A stretch of 64,000 bases of DNA from DASQJJ01 sp964598355 (GTDB lineage Bacteria > Patescibacteriota > Microgenomatia > Levybacterales > UBA12049): assembly GCA_964598355.1 (NCBI GenBank), contig CAZRBN010000001.1:5988-69987 (forward strand), given 5' to 3'. The notes beneath the pieces are model-generated. The model had not been told where the DNA came from and did no database searches. It was given only the letters and a program-made list of their open reading frames with translations. Of the stretch, positions 43,943-53,207 are shown one piece after another. A program made the translations under genes and the position numbers. Every line of letters starts with the position of its first letter. The first letter of the stretch is position 1.

Positions 43943-44751
43943 ATTTTTCTTTTCGCAACTGCTGGTACAAATAATCGAACAGGCAAATAGATACCAAATG
44001 ACAATGTAGCAATAAAGAAAGAAACGGGGAGATTTGTTGTAGCTGCTAAGAAAATACCAATCCAGCTATATAAAAGACCTAAGACAATTGCAAGGCCTAT
44101 TGCACTGTACGGACTTGTCGTTAATCTCATTGCAGTAGCAGCAGGTCCGACAAGAAGAGTAAAAATAAGAAGTACTCCTACTACTTGTACGGAAATAGAG
44201 ACAGTGATAGCAACGAGAATAAGAAAAGCTATTGAAAGTAATTTGGTCGGCACTCCTCGTGCTTCTGCTACTTCAGGATCAAACGAGCTGAAAAGAAGCG
44301 GACGAAAAAGAATTGCAAGAATGCCCAAAGTTAAAAGACTAAAAAGTGTTGTTATAAGCACACTCACTGAACCAATTCCAAGTATCGTTCCAAAAAGGAT
44401 ACTGTATGCTCCTTCTGCATAGCCGACATAAAGAAATAAAAATAATACACCAAAAGCAAGTGCCAACGTGAAAATAATACCAATTGTTATATCTCTTTCA
44501 CGAAGTTGTTTTCCTAGAGAACCAATTGCCACAGCTGCGATAATGGTAAAAAAAAGTAGTCCCCATAATGGATTAATGCCAAGCCAAACTGCTCCTGCTG
44601 CTCCTGCGAATCCTACATGAGAAAAAGCATGCCCAGCAAATGTTAACCCCCGTACAAGAATAAAATACCCAATAACAGCAGCTACAACAGAAACAAAGAA
44701 AGAAGCAAGGAATGCATTCTGAATAAATGGATACTGCAGAATCTCAAACAT
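43939..44751 (-). CDS. Zn/Mn ABC transporter permease (ABC-3 family), first copy
   Basis: 270 residues. VVAAVIGYFILVRGLTFAGHAFSHVGFAGAAGA and the conserved VVGVLLIFTLLVGPAATA are family hallmarks. Lies 5 bases after the ATPase gene. Paralogue of the next gene, arisen by duplication. Confidence 0.92.
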   Translation of the reverse strand: MFEILQYPFIQNAFLASFFVSVVAAVIGYFILVRGLTFAGHAFSHVGFAGAAGAVWLGINPLWGLLFFTIIAAVAIGSLGKQLRERDITIGIIFTLALAFGVLFLFLYVGYAEGAYSILFGTILGIGSVSVLITTLFSLLTLGILAILFRPLLFSSFDPEVAEARGVPTKLLSIAFLILVAITVSISVQVVGVLLIFTLLVGPAATAMRLTTSPYSAIGLAIVLGLLYSWIGIFLAATTNLPVSFFIATLSFGIYLPVRLFVPAVAKRKI

Positions 44752-44756
44752 GGTAC

Positions 44757-45548
44757 CTAACGTTCTTCTCCAAGAACAAAAACTCTTCCTTTCGTTTCTA
44801 TTACTTCAATTGGTGAATTGTAAAGTTTTGATAGTGCTTCGCTCGTAATAACCTCTTCTGTTTTTCCTATTGCACTATGTGTATTTGCCATGTATAAAAC
44901 TCTATTAATAACTGGAAGAAGCAAATTAACATCATGCGTAACCAGTAAAACAGTAATATGTCTGGTACGAGCAATTTTTGTTACTAATGAAACTATTGCT
45001 TGTGCATGAGTAATATCTAGATTTGACAAAGGTTCGTCTAAAAGAAGAATTTTAGGATGAGTAAGCAGTGCTTGCGCTATGAGCAGTCTCTGCTGTTCGC
45101 CACCTGATAATCTTCCTACAGGCACATCAGCTAAGGGAAGTAAATCAACTTCATGGAGGGCGCGTTCTACATGTTGATCTCTCTCCTTATTTGGAAATGA
45201 AATACCCCATTTGTTCCCATCTAGTCCAAACCCCACAACATCTCTTGCTCGTAAAGCTAAATCAGCTTCTAATATCCGATGTTGTGGAGCATACCCCATT
45301 TCATTATTACCTCTTTTTGGAGATTTGCCAAGAATGGTTATTCTACCTTTTGTTGGTTTATATAGCCCAAGTAATAATTTAAGAAGCGTACTCTTTCCTG
45401 CACCATTTGGGCCTAACACTGCAATAAATTCTCCCTCATCAATCGTCAAACTGATATCATGAAAAATTGTTCTTCCACCAAGTGCAAGATCTACATTTTG
45501 TAATTCTATGTCGGGTTGTTGCATAAGTAGTTTTATTGTACTATGCAT
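44757..45548 (-). CDS. Zn/Mn ABC transporter ATPase
   Basis: 263 residues. Walker A GPNGAGKST, Q-loop GYAPQHR, ABC signature LSGGEQQRLLIAQAL, Walker B ILLLDEPLSNL, H-loop LLVTHDV. Its ATG overlaps the stop of the binding-protein gene (TAATG), implying coupling. An internal ATG at 45524 (MQQPDIELQNV) would match the family start better and is preceded by TACAAT. Confidence 0.93.
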   Translation of the reverse strand: MHSTIKLLMQQPDIELQNVDLALGGRTIFHDISLTIDEGEFIAVLGPNGAGKSTLLKLLLGLYKPTKGRITILGKSPKRGNNEMGYAPQHRILEADLALRARDVVGFGLDGNKWGISFPNKERDQHVERALHEVDLLPLADVPVGRLSGGEQQRLLIAQALLTHPKILLLDEPLSNLDITHAQAIVSLVTKIARTRHITVLLVTHDVNLLLPVINRVLYMANTHSAIGKTEEVITSEALSKLYNSPIEVIETKGRVFVLGEER

Positions 45549-46468
45549 TAGCGAGAAGAGGAAGATGCAAGAGCTTGTTCTAAGTTATTTAACTGATCCA
45601 TCATCCAACTCTGGTAATGTTTTGTCGTAGGCATAGTTTCAGTTGCCGAGACAACTGGAATATTGTTTTGCTTTGCTTCATTTTGGAGATTTGTTGTAAC
45701 CGGAGTAACCGTTTGTGCATTATAGATAAGGACTTTTACTTGTTTTTTTGTTATTTGATCGTTTGTTGTTGCAACATCTTGTGCTGATGGATCATTTCCT
45801 TCTGCAATTGCTCGTTCAAACCCAATTGGAGTGAGAACAGTAAGGCCCATTGGTTGCGTTTGGTATAGGTAAATTGTTTCTGTTAAAGCAACTGAAGTGT
45901 TAGCGTATTTCATTTTAATCTGGCTCATTTTTTGTTGCAGCGGTTGCAGAGATGCATCAAACTTTGCAAGATTTTGATCATATTCTAAAGTATGACTTGG
46001 ATCATCTTTTTTGAGTGTCTCTGTTATTTTAGCGGCAATTGTTTGAACATTATCAAGTCCATACCAAACATGTGGATTATCTTCTAACTTGTGGTTGGCA
46101 ATATCAGCTCCCACCAAAATAGTTCTATTCTTATTTGGGGATGCAGAAAGTAGTTTATCCATCCATGTGTCATAACCGGCTCCATTTTCAATCACAAAAT
46201 TTGCATGACTTATTGCTATACCATCTTGTACATTTGACTCATATTCGTGAGGATCAACATTTGGGTCAGAAAGAATACTTGTTACTTGGACATTATTACC
46301 ACCAAGTTGTTTTGTAATATCTCCATAGAAATTTTCTGCTGCAACAATTTGTAGCTTACTACTTGAATTTTGAATATTCCTATGTCCAGTTAAAACAAAA
46401 AAACTCAAACTTATAATACCTATGAGAACTAGTAATAATAAAAAATTTTTCATACTGTTTTTTGTCAT
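45548..46468 (-). CDS. Zn/Mn ABC transporter substrate-binding protein (cluster A-I)
   Basis: 306 residues with an N-terminal membrane anchor (about 7-27) and no lipobox Cys. Metal-binding residues expected of the ZnuA/MntC family are present: His in DPNVDPHEYESN, His in EDNPHVWYG, an acidic residue near PIGFERAIAEGNDPS, and the C-terminal YNAQTV. Only a short His-poor loop is present, unlike the long His-rich loop of many ZnuA, so manganese is as likely as zinc. Confidence 0.92.
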   Translation of the reverse strand: MTKNSMKNFLLLLVLIGIISLSFFVLTGHRNIQNSSSKLQIVAAENFYGDITKQLGGNNVQVTSILSDPNVDPHEYESNVQDGIAISHANFVIENGAGYDTWMDKLLSASPNKNRTILVGADIANHKLEDNPHVWYGLDNVQTIAAKITETLKKDDPSHTLEYDQNLAKFDASLQPLQQKMSQIKMKYANTSVALTETIYLYQTQPMGLTVLTPIGFERAIAEGNDPSAQDVATTNDQITKKQVKVLIYNAQTVTPVTTNLQNEAKQNNIPVVSATETMPTTKHYQSWMMDQLNNLEQALASSSSR

Positions 46469-46537
46469 TTATGCAAAAGCGAGAATATTATCCTCAGTTT
46501 CTAGATTTCGACTTAGTTAAAATGACAGTGTTACTCA

Positions 46538-46957
46538 TTATTGTTGACAATCTTTACAAAGTCCAAAAAACTCCAAGGAGTGTTGCCTAACTAAAAATCC
46601 TTTCTTTTTCTTAATATCTTTTTCAAGTTCGCCAATATTACAATCAGAGATATCTTCAATTTTTCCACACTGTTCACAAATAAGATGGTGATGCTCTCCT
46701 TTATTTAATTCATATCGAGCTTTTCCTTCACCAAATTCTACCTTTCGTAAAAGTCCTTTTTCAACAAATGCATTAATTATTCTAAACACAGTTACCCTGT
46801 CTATTCCTAAATCTTTTTGTAAATGATCGATAAGATGCTGTGCATCGAGAGGAGTATCATGTGATTCAAAAAGCTGCATTGTTGCAACTCGCGCGGGAGT
46901 TACTTGCAAAGAAACTTCTTGTAATTCTCTTCTGCAATCGTGTTGCGTATTTATCAT
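46538..46957 (-). CDS. Fur-family metalloregulator (Zur/Mur/PerR type)
   Basis: 139 residues. Winged helix (about 10-80) with VTPARVATMQLFESHDTPLDAQHLID and GIDRVTVFRIINAFVEKGLLRKV; C-terminal metal domain with HHHLICEQCGKIEDIS (CxxC) and FGLCKDCQQ (second CxxC), forming the structural zinc site. First gene of the metal-importer cluster. Its promoter contains a perfect inverted repeat, so it probably represses itself and the importer. Which metal is sensed cannot be told. Confidence 0.93.
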   Translation of the reverse strand: MINTQHDCRRELQEVSLQVTPARVATMQLFESHDTPLDAQHLIDHLQKDLGIDRVTVFRIINAFVEKGLLRKVEFGEGKARYELNKGEHHHLICEQCGKIEDISDCNIGELEKDIKKKKGFLVRQHSLEFFGLCKDCQQ

Positions 46958-46963
46958 ATCAAC

Positions 46964-46992
46964 ATTATATGCAACTTTGTTGCATGTGTCAA
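46964..46992 (-). promoter_or_regulatory. Fur-gene promoter with embedded operator
   Basis: Minus strand TTGACA (46992-46987), 17-bp spacer, TATAAT (46969-46964), then six bases to ATG 46957. The spacer is filled by the perfect inverted repeat ATGCAAC-AAA-GTTGCAT (46985-46969). Binding there would block RNA polymerase directly. Confidence 0.8.
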
Positions 46993-47072
46993 TAGCAGTC
47001 TTTCAACTAAAATCCTTTAGGAGTATGTGCAGAAAGCGTAAGAGTAACAAAAAAATAAATAGCAAAAAATTT

Positions 47073-48539
47073 TTATTTTTTCTGTTTTTTCTTCATAATG
47101 GGTAAAGAAAAATAAAAAGTAGAACCTTTCTTCTCTTTACTTTCTACCCACATTTTCCCCTGATGTTCTTTAATAATTTGAGAAGAAATATATAATCCCA
47201 AACCTAACCCTGGATAAGGTGAATTTCCTTTTACTTGATAAAATCTTTCAAATATTTTTTCCTGCTGGCTTTTTGGAATACCTAATCCAAAATCTTTTAC
47301 ATATACCGCAATATGTGTATTATTCTTGTGTGAACCAACATAAACTTTTGACTTATCAGGAGAATACTTCGTGGCATTGGTGATAAGGTTAGTTAAAACT
47401 TGTTGTATCTTTTCTTTGTCTGCAAATACTGAAGACTTTGTGTGCCAGTCTAGGATAAGCTTATGAGAAGTTATTGGTTGCAAATCACTTATTACTTCTT
47501 CTACCAATTCCTTTACATAAAACTCTTGTTTTTCTATTCTTAATGTACCTCTTTGGATCTTGGTAACATCAAGTAAATCTCTCACCAAAGCAGTTAACTT
47601 TGTAAGCTGTCCATCTAATTTTCCTGTAAGCTGTTGTAATTCTGGATCTCTTTTCTGAGAAATTTTTTTACTTAAGACCTGTGCAAAAACTTTAATTGTT
47701 GTTAAAGGAGTTTTGAGCTCATGACTTGCCATATTAATAAAATCATCTTTAGCATTTTCTGCTTCCTTTTGACGGGTAATATCATTGATGATTGAAGCAG
47801 CAGCAATAATTTTTCCTGCCTGGTTATGTATCACTGAGGCACTGATTTGAAGGTATACTGTCTTCCCTTGCGCATTTTCAATAGTAAATTCCTTTCCTTC
47901 AATTGCTCCACCTTTTTGCAACACTTCTGCCAATGGCAGTTCAGAAAAAGCAATCGGTTTTCCCTTATACTCACTTTTTTTTAGTGATATATCTTCTATC
48001 TGTATGTCTTTACGTATTGATCTTCCTAACATGACTTCTACTTGTTTATTTGCCTGAGTTATTATCCCTTTATCATCTGTTATCAAAACACCCACAGGGA
48101 GTTGCTCGATAATAGCAGCTAATCTCCTCCTCCCATTTGATTCTTTTTCAATAAGCTTATCCACTATCTGTTTTAAGCCTCCAATAACAATAACCAGTAC
48201 CATATAAATAAAAGCGAGCACTACAATAGTCTCCTCCTGTACCAGGAGGTCTGCAGGAGCCGCGTGTCGTGTGATAACAATATATATGTAATATAAGAGG
48301 GTAACGAGAGTTGCAGCTAACCCACCCATAATTCCTTCACGGAAAGCAAAATAAATAATCAACGCGACAAAGAAAAATACACCATATACTCCAACAATAT
48401 TTGGATTGTGAACAATTTTGTAAGCAAATACTTCTGAAATGATTGAAAAGAAAAGCATTGTCAGAAAAGGAAAGAAAAAAGAGTAGTGTGAATCGCCTAA
48501 ATGTTGTAGTGGGTTAAGATAGCGAAATATTTTCTTCAT
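47073..48539 (-). CDS. Membrane PAS sensor histidine kinase
   Basis: 488 residues. N-terminal membrane region of about four to five helices (20-130), one PAS domain (about 140-260), HisKA with DDFINMASHELKTPLTTIKVF (about 265-330), HATPase_c with NLITNATKYSPDKSK, VKDFGLGIPKSQ and GLGLGLYISSQIIKEHQG. No response regulator beside it. Divergent from the MarR gene. Its kinase core closely resembles those of the two giant soluble kinases. Confidence 0.92.
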   Translation of the reverse strand: MKKIFRYLNPLQHLGDSHYSFFFPFLTMLFFSIISEVFAYKIVHNPNIVGVYGVFFFVALIIYFAFREGIMGGLAATLVTLLYYIYIVITRHAAPADLLVQEETIVVLAFIYMVLVIVIGGLKQIVDKLIEKESNGRRRLAAIIEQLPVGVLITDDKGIITQANKQVEVMLGRSIRKDIQIEDISLKKSEYKGKPIAFSELPLAEVLQKGGAIEGKEFTIENAQGKTVYLQISASVIHNQAGKIIAAASIINDITRQKEAENAKDDFINMASHELKTPLTTIKVFAQVLSKKISQKRDPELQQLTGKLDGQLTKLTALVRDLLDVTKIQRGTLRIEKQEFYVKELVEEVISDLQPITSHKLILDWHTKSSVFADKEKIQQVLTNLITNATKYSPDKSKVYVGSHKNNTHIAVYVKDFGLGIPKSQQEKIFERFYQVKGNSPYPGLGLGLYISSQIIKEHQGKMWVESKEKKGSTFYFSLPIMKKKQKK

Positions 48540-48646
48540 TGTGTATTTATTTTACCATGTTCTAAGACCATTTTTGAAAAAAATATATTTTTATACCAAT
48601 GTAAAAAGTATTTACTTATACTATATCTTAGAGAAAAATCTTTTTA

Positions 48647-48676
48647 TTGACATATACTTGATATATCAAGTACTAT
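48647..48676 (+). promoter_or_regulatory. MarR-gene promoter with palindromic operator
   Basis: TTGACA (48647-48652), 18-bp spacer, TACTAT (48671-48676), ATG eight bases later. A perfect 16-bp palindrome ACTTGATATATCAAGT (48656-48671) fills the spacer and is of the usual MarR-operator type. Confidence 0.78.
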
Positions 48677-48684
48677 ACAAATAT

Positions 48685-49113
48685 ATGACCTCTATTAGCA
48701 CACGTTTAAAATTCTTTCTCACTTTGGCAAAGGTGCAATCGTTACTTACTCGCAAATTTGATGGAGGGCTGGGAGGATTGGGATTTAGTGAATTTATGAT
48801 TTTGTATCACCTCTCTCAAGCAAAAGATGAAAAATTAAGACGTGTCGATTTAGCATTAAAGATAGGACTTACTGCGTCCGGAGTAACAAGATTACTTCTT
48901 CCAATGGAAAAAATAGGTCTGGTCAATAAAGAATCTCATGCAACGGATGCCCGAGTTAGTTACGTATCTCTTGCGCCTGGAGGGAAAAGAAAATTCACCG
49001 AAGCATTCGAAGATGCAGAATTGTTAGCTTTTGAGCTTATCCCTTCTGCAAAAAAGAAAAAACTGGAAGAGCTAGCAGAACTTCTCTCTCAATTGAGCGG
49101 AACAATTTCCTAA
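48685..49113 (+). CDS. MarR-family transcriptional regulator
   Basis: 142 residues. Winged-helix core with LRRVDLALKIGLTASGVTRLLLPMEKIGLVNKESHATDARVSYVSLAPGGKRK, which includes the DxR wing motif and recognition helix, flanked by dimerisation helices. The start at 48685 fits the promoter; a longer reading from 48541 would cross the -35 and -10 boxes. Probably represses itself through the palindrome. The effector is unknown. Confidence 0.92.
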   Translation: MTSISTRLKFFLTLAKVQSLLTRKFDGGLGGLGFSEFMILYHLSQAKDEKLRRVDLALKIGLTASGVTRLLLPMEKIGLVNKESHATDARVSYVSLAPGGKRKFTEAFEDAELLAFELIPSAKKKKLEELAELLSQLSGTIS

Positions 49114-49291
49114 CCTCTCTTGTTTTCACTACGCGTTTTCTCTCGAAACTGTATTCTACTTCGCCCCAGAACACAATTACTGTTGATCTATCTTACTAAA
49201 ATACTCTTTGCTTATTGACAAAAAGATATAGAATATTGTTCATTTAAATAGAGGGGTATTTCCCTTTACTTGTAGTTATCATAATGTTTTC

Positions 49292-51115
49292 ATGATTAAA
49301 TTTGTCGGAGTTGCCCAAAAATACAAAGAAGTTGTCCTCTATTTTCTTCAAACTGAAGGCGATAATACATTCTTTAAGGCAGTAATTAGTCAAAATGGGT
49401 TTGAATTTGGAGACACAAGCAAATATGTTTTTGCACTCGACAATATGCAACGTGAAGAGCAAAGCTACAACTGGGATAGCTTCCGTATTGCAAAAGAGGG
49501 ACATGAATATATATTGACCTATAAACATAATACGGAAAAAAATGGTCTTTTACTGGGTGCCTTATCCACTGATCTTACTGTTTGGCAAAAAATAGGAAAA
49601 ATTGAAAACATCACTGAGACAGGCACAGTAGTCCCTGAGTACCAACATCATGATACCTTTGTGATGTATGTTGGAGAAAAAGAAATAAAAATTGCTTACT
49701 CGAAAGATTTAGTAACATGGAAGTTAGATACAACTCCGCTTCTTACCCCACGTCCTGAATTCTTTGATGATAGTGACATAGAAGTTGCTAACGCATACGA
49801 AAGAGATGGGCATATCCTTCTTATTTATTACGTAAAAAAACAAGGGGATGGCACTCCTCGCTTTTTAGTAGGCGCTGCATATTTTGATAAAGCAAATCCT
49901 TCTAAACTCGTATGGAGATCTGATGAACCAATTTATGAACACCCTCAAGAATTTTATAAAGAGAACATTCAGCCTATTGGCTCTGCAATTATACATGACC
50001 AACTTATTTTGTATTGGTCAGTTAATGAAAGCAGTATCTTTTCAGTTGCTTGCCCAATTCCTGTTATTACAGAAGTTCCAAAGAAAAAAATCTTTTCCTT
50101 TCTTATTAACAAAGCCACAAACAATCCAATCATTACGCCACGACCCAATGTCCCATGGGAATCCAGAGCGACCTTTAACACTGCAGCAATCTATGAAGAT
50201 GGCAAAGTTCATTTTTTATATAGAGCTCTTGGTGATACCGACCTTTCAGTCTTAGGCTATGCAACAAGTACAGACGGTCTAACAATTGACGAAAGATCCG
50301 ATTTACCCGCATATATTCCTCGCGAACCTTTTGAAACGCCAGGTGGTCATCAATTTAATTCAATGGCGCAACATTTTGCATCAGGAGGCGGATATGGTGG
50401 AGTTGAAGATCCACGCATTACCCGAGTTGAGGATAGAGTGTACTTAACCTACGTTGCATTTGACGGAGCGACACCTCCACGAGCTGCAATGTCTAGTATC
50501 CATATTGATGATTTCTTGAAAAATAATTGGGAGGCATGGAATAAAGCAAAGCTTATTTCAGCGCCTGGCATGGTCAATAAAAGCGCTGTTGTTTTGCCTC
50601 GGAAAATAAAGGGGAAATATGTTGTGATGCATCGTGTTTACCCAAATATTCTTATAGATTACCTAGACAATTTGGAGTTTAACGACTATTTACAAGGACA
50701 TTATTTTATTCCACCACGAAAAAAATTTTGGGATAGTAAAAAAGTTGGCGCAGGAGCTCCCCCAATGGAAACAAAAGATGGCTGGCTTCTTATTTATCAA
50801 TCAGTTGGATATCAGGATCCTGGACGATATAAGATAGGAGCTATGATGCTAGATAAAGATAATCCATCAAAAGTCCTTTATCGTACTCACACACCAATCA
50901 TTGAACCAAATGAAGACTATGAGAATAGTGGGTTTAAAGCAGGCGTTGTGTATCCTTGTGGTGCTGTTATAATGAAAGATAAGCTGCATGTGTACTATGG
51001 TGGCGCAGATACGGTTGTGTGTGCTGCTTCTGCAGACTTGGATACATTTCTTGATGAAATGAAACATCATCAAGAACCAAAACTCAGAAAAGTGTCCAGT
51101 ACTTTATTTCATTGA
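49292..51115 (+). CDS. GH130-type beta-propeller protein, two domains (first degenerate)
   Basis: 607 residues. The C-terminal half (about 270-607) is a GH130 domain (beta-mannoside phosphorylase/mannosidase family, five-bladed propeller): NPIITPRPNVPWESRATFNTAA, YATSTDGL, GVEDPRITRVEDRVYLTY with the catalytic-type Asp in EDPR, GAGAPPMETKDGWLLIYQ and CGAVIMKDKLHVYYGGADT. The N-terminal half (1-265) has the same propeller rhythm but lacks an EDPR motif, so it is probably non-catalytic. CATAAT lies six bases before the ATG. Cytoplasmic. Confidence 0.85.
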   Translation: MIKFVGVAQKYKEVVLYFLQTEGDNTFFKAVISQNGFEFGDTSKYVFALDNMQREEQSYNWDSFRIAKEGHEYILTYKHNTEKNGLLLGALSTDLTVWQKIGKIENITETGTVVPEYQHHDTFVMYVGEKEIKIAYSKDLVTWKLDTTPLLTPRPEFFDDSDIEVANAYERDGHILLIYYVKKQGDGTPRFLVGAAYFDKANPSKLVWRSDEPIYEHPQEFYKENIQPIGSAIIHDQLILYWSVNESSIFSVACPIPVITEVPKKKIFSFLINKATNNPIITPRPNVPWESRATFNTAAIYEDGKVHFLYRALGDTDLSVLGYATSTDGLTIDERSDLPAYIPREPFETPGGHQFNSMAQHFASGGGYGGVEDPRITRVEDRVYLTYVAFDGATPPRAAMSSIHIDDFLKNNWEAWNKAKLISAPGMVNKSAVVLPRKIKGKYVVMHRVYPNILIDYLDNLEFNDYLQGHYFIPPRKKFWDSKKVGAGAPPMETKDGWLLIYQSVGYQDPGRYKIGAMMLDKDNPSKVLYRTHTPIIEPNEDYENSGFKAGVVYPCGAVIMKDKLHVYYGGADTVVCAASADLDTFLDEMKHHQEPKLRKVSSTLFH

Positions 51116-51135
51116 AATTATAAGAGCAAAATGAA

Positions 51136-51211
51136 AAGTTAAAAGTTTTGGTACTTTATGCTTATAGATAGATTCCTTAACTTTACATTTTTAACTTTAA
51201 GCTTTTAACTT
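51136..51211. repeat. AT-rich hairpin repeat, copy C
   Basis: Perfect 10-bp arms AAGTTAAAAG (51136-51145) and CTTTTAACTT (51202-51211), with TTGGTACTTTATGCTTATA inside. Lies between the two GH130 genes. Confidence 0.6.
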
Positions 51212-51218
51212 AATTTAT

Positions 51219-53150
51219 ATGGCAACACTATCACGAGTCAAGGAAAATCCTATTCTCTCACCAGACCCAAATCACCTCTGGGAACACGATGGGGCATTTA
51301 ATGGATGCGTTGTTTTTGCAGAAGGTAAATATCATATGGTGTACCGTGCATATTCTGCACAAACTCAGCAAAATGGCGTGCAGACGCAAGTTTCCTCCAT
51401 TGGATATGCGCAAAGTGATGACGGCATTCATTTCTCCGAGCATAAACAAATAATTATACCGACAGAAGACTGGGAAATATATGGATGTGAAGACCCACGC
51501 ATTACCTATATGGATGGGAAATTTTATATTATCTACACAGCCCTTTCTGTATATCCATTTGCTGCATATGGTATAAAACTTGCTGTTGCAATAACGACCG
51601 ATTTTCAAAATTTTGAAAAACACCCAGTAACTACTTTTAACTCAAAAGCAATGGGACTGTTTCCGGAAAAAATTAACGGAAAAATGGCAGCTCTTTTAAC
51701 AATGCATACAGACTTACCACCAGCAAAAATCGCACTTGCAGTGTTTGATAAGCCAGAAGATCTATGGTCGCAGCAATATTGGACACAATGGTATGAGAAT
51801 GCTAACGAACATATTATTCACCTGCTTCGGGATGCGCGAGATCAAGTAGAATTAGGAGCTCCTCCGCTAAAAACAGAACACGGCTGGCTTGTTATTTATT
51901 CATATATTAGGAATTATATGTCCAATGAAAAAATATTTGGTATTGAAGCAGTACTCCTAAACTTGAACGACCCAAGAAAAGTAATTGGACGGACAGCACT
52001 TCCTATCCTCACTCCTGAAGAGCCATACGAACTTGAAGGCATTGTTCCACAAGTGGTTTTCCCATCAGGAGCGTTGATTAAAGATGACCTGCTCTACGTG
52101 TACTACGGCGCAGCAGATACTCGTGTTGCTCTTGCAACGATGCATCTTGCATCGCTGCTTGACCAACTCAAACCTGTTACCAATCTTCCTTCGACTACTA
52201 AAGATTCAGATCCAAAAAAATTTGCTAGATTTGAAGGAAATCCTATTCTGAAACCTCTTCCAGAACTCGAGTGGGAAAAGCAAGGAACCTTTAATCCTGC
52301 ATCCCTCTATGAAGACGGGAAATTTCATATTCTTTATCGGGCACAATCATCAGAGGGGACATCCACCATTGGATACGCATCAAGTACAGACGGATTTCAC
52401 ATCGATGAACGTCTCAATACTCCTATCTATACTCCACGAGAAAGTTTTGAACTCCCAACACATCCAGGAAATTCAGGCTGTGAAGACCCAAGAATTACAA
52501 AAATCGGTGATAGACTGTATATGACCTATACTGCCTATGACGGCACAAATCCTCCTCGGGTTGCGTTAACATCTATTGCCCTCTCTGATTTTTTGGCAAA
52601 AAACTGGAATTGGGAAAAACCCAAACTCATTTCACCTCCTGGTGTTGATGATAAAGACGCATGTATTGTGAAAAAAGTAAAAGGAGAAGGATACGTTGCA
52701 TTCCATCGTCTGGGAGATGCTATGTGGGTAGATTTTTTACGAGACTTAGATTTTCCCGAGAAGAAATATTTAACTGGGGGCATTATTGCTCAAGCTCGAA
52801 AAGACAAATGGGATAATGTTAAATTAGGTATTGCTGCACCTCCTCTGGAAACCGAACAGGGATGGCTTCTCCTCTATCATGGTGTTAGCCAACCTGGTTT
52901 TAAATATAAAGTAGGAGCAATGCTTCTGGACTATGAGGATCCACGAAAGATTTTAGGTCGAACAGATGAGCCTATTTTTGAGCCAAAAGAACTCTATGAA
53001 TTAGAGGGAGTTGTTCCAAATGTAGTCTTCCCTTGTGGTGCCTCAGTAAAAGATGGAACAATATACATCTATTATGGAGGAGCAGATACTGTACTTGGTG
53101 TTGCTACGATGTCGCAACAAATACTTCTGGATATGCTTCTTGGAAAATAA
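51219..53150 (+). CDS. Tandem GH130 glycoside phosphorylase-like protein
   Basis: 643 residues containing two complete GH130 domains (about 1-320 and 330-643). Both have the family motif GCEDPRIT with the putative general-acid Asp, the opening NPILSPDPNHLWEHDGAFN or NPILKPLPELEWEKQGTFN, the block GAPPLKTEHGWLVIYS or AAPPLETEQGWLLLYH, and the closing YYGAADT or YYGGADT. Members act on beta-1,4- or beta-1,2-mannosides with phosphate. A two-domain chain is unusual. Paralogue of the upstream gene. Confidence 0.88.
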   Translation: MATLSRVKENPILSPDPNHLWEHDGAFNGCVVFAEGKYHMVYRAYSAQTQQNGVQTQVSSIGYAQSDDGIHFSEHKQIIIPTEDWEIYGCEDPRITYMDGKFYIIYTALSVYPFAAYGIKLAVAITTDFQNFEKHPVTTFNSKAMGLFPEKINGKMAALLTMHTDLPPAKIALAVFDKPEDLWSQQYWTQWYENANEHIIHLLRDARDQVELGAPPLKTEHGWLVIYSYIRNYMSNEKIFGIEAVLLNLNDPRKVIGRTALPILTPEEPYELEGIVPQVVFPSGALIKDDLLYVYYGAADTRVALATMHLASLLDQLKPVTNLPSTTKDSDPKKFARFEGNPILKPLPELEWEKQGTFNPASLYEDGKFHILYRAQSSEGTSTIGYASSTDGFHIDERLNTPIYTPRESFELPTHPGNSGCEDPRITKIGDRLYMTYTAYDGTNPPRVALTSIALSDFLAKNWNWEKPKLISPPGVDDKDACIVKKVKGEGYVAFHRLGDAMWVDFLRDLDFPEKKYLTGGIIAQARKDKWDNVKLGIAAPPLETEQGWLLLYHGVSQPGFKYKVGAMLLDYEDPRKILGRTDEPIFEPKELYELEGVVPNVVFPCGASVKDGTIYIYYGGADTVLGVATMSQQILLDMLLGK

Positions 53151-53207
53151 AGAAATGATCTCTACTAGAAACTCTGTAGTAATTTCGTTATAGTAAATAT
53201 AACTGCT

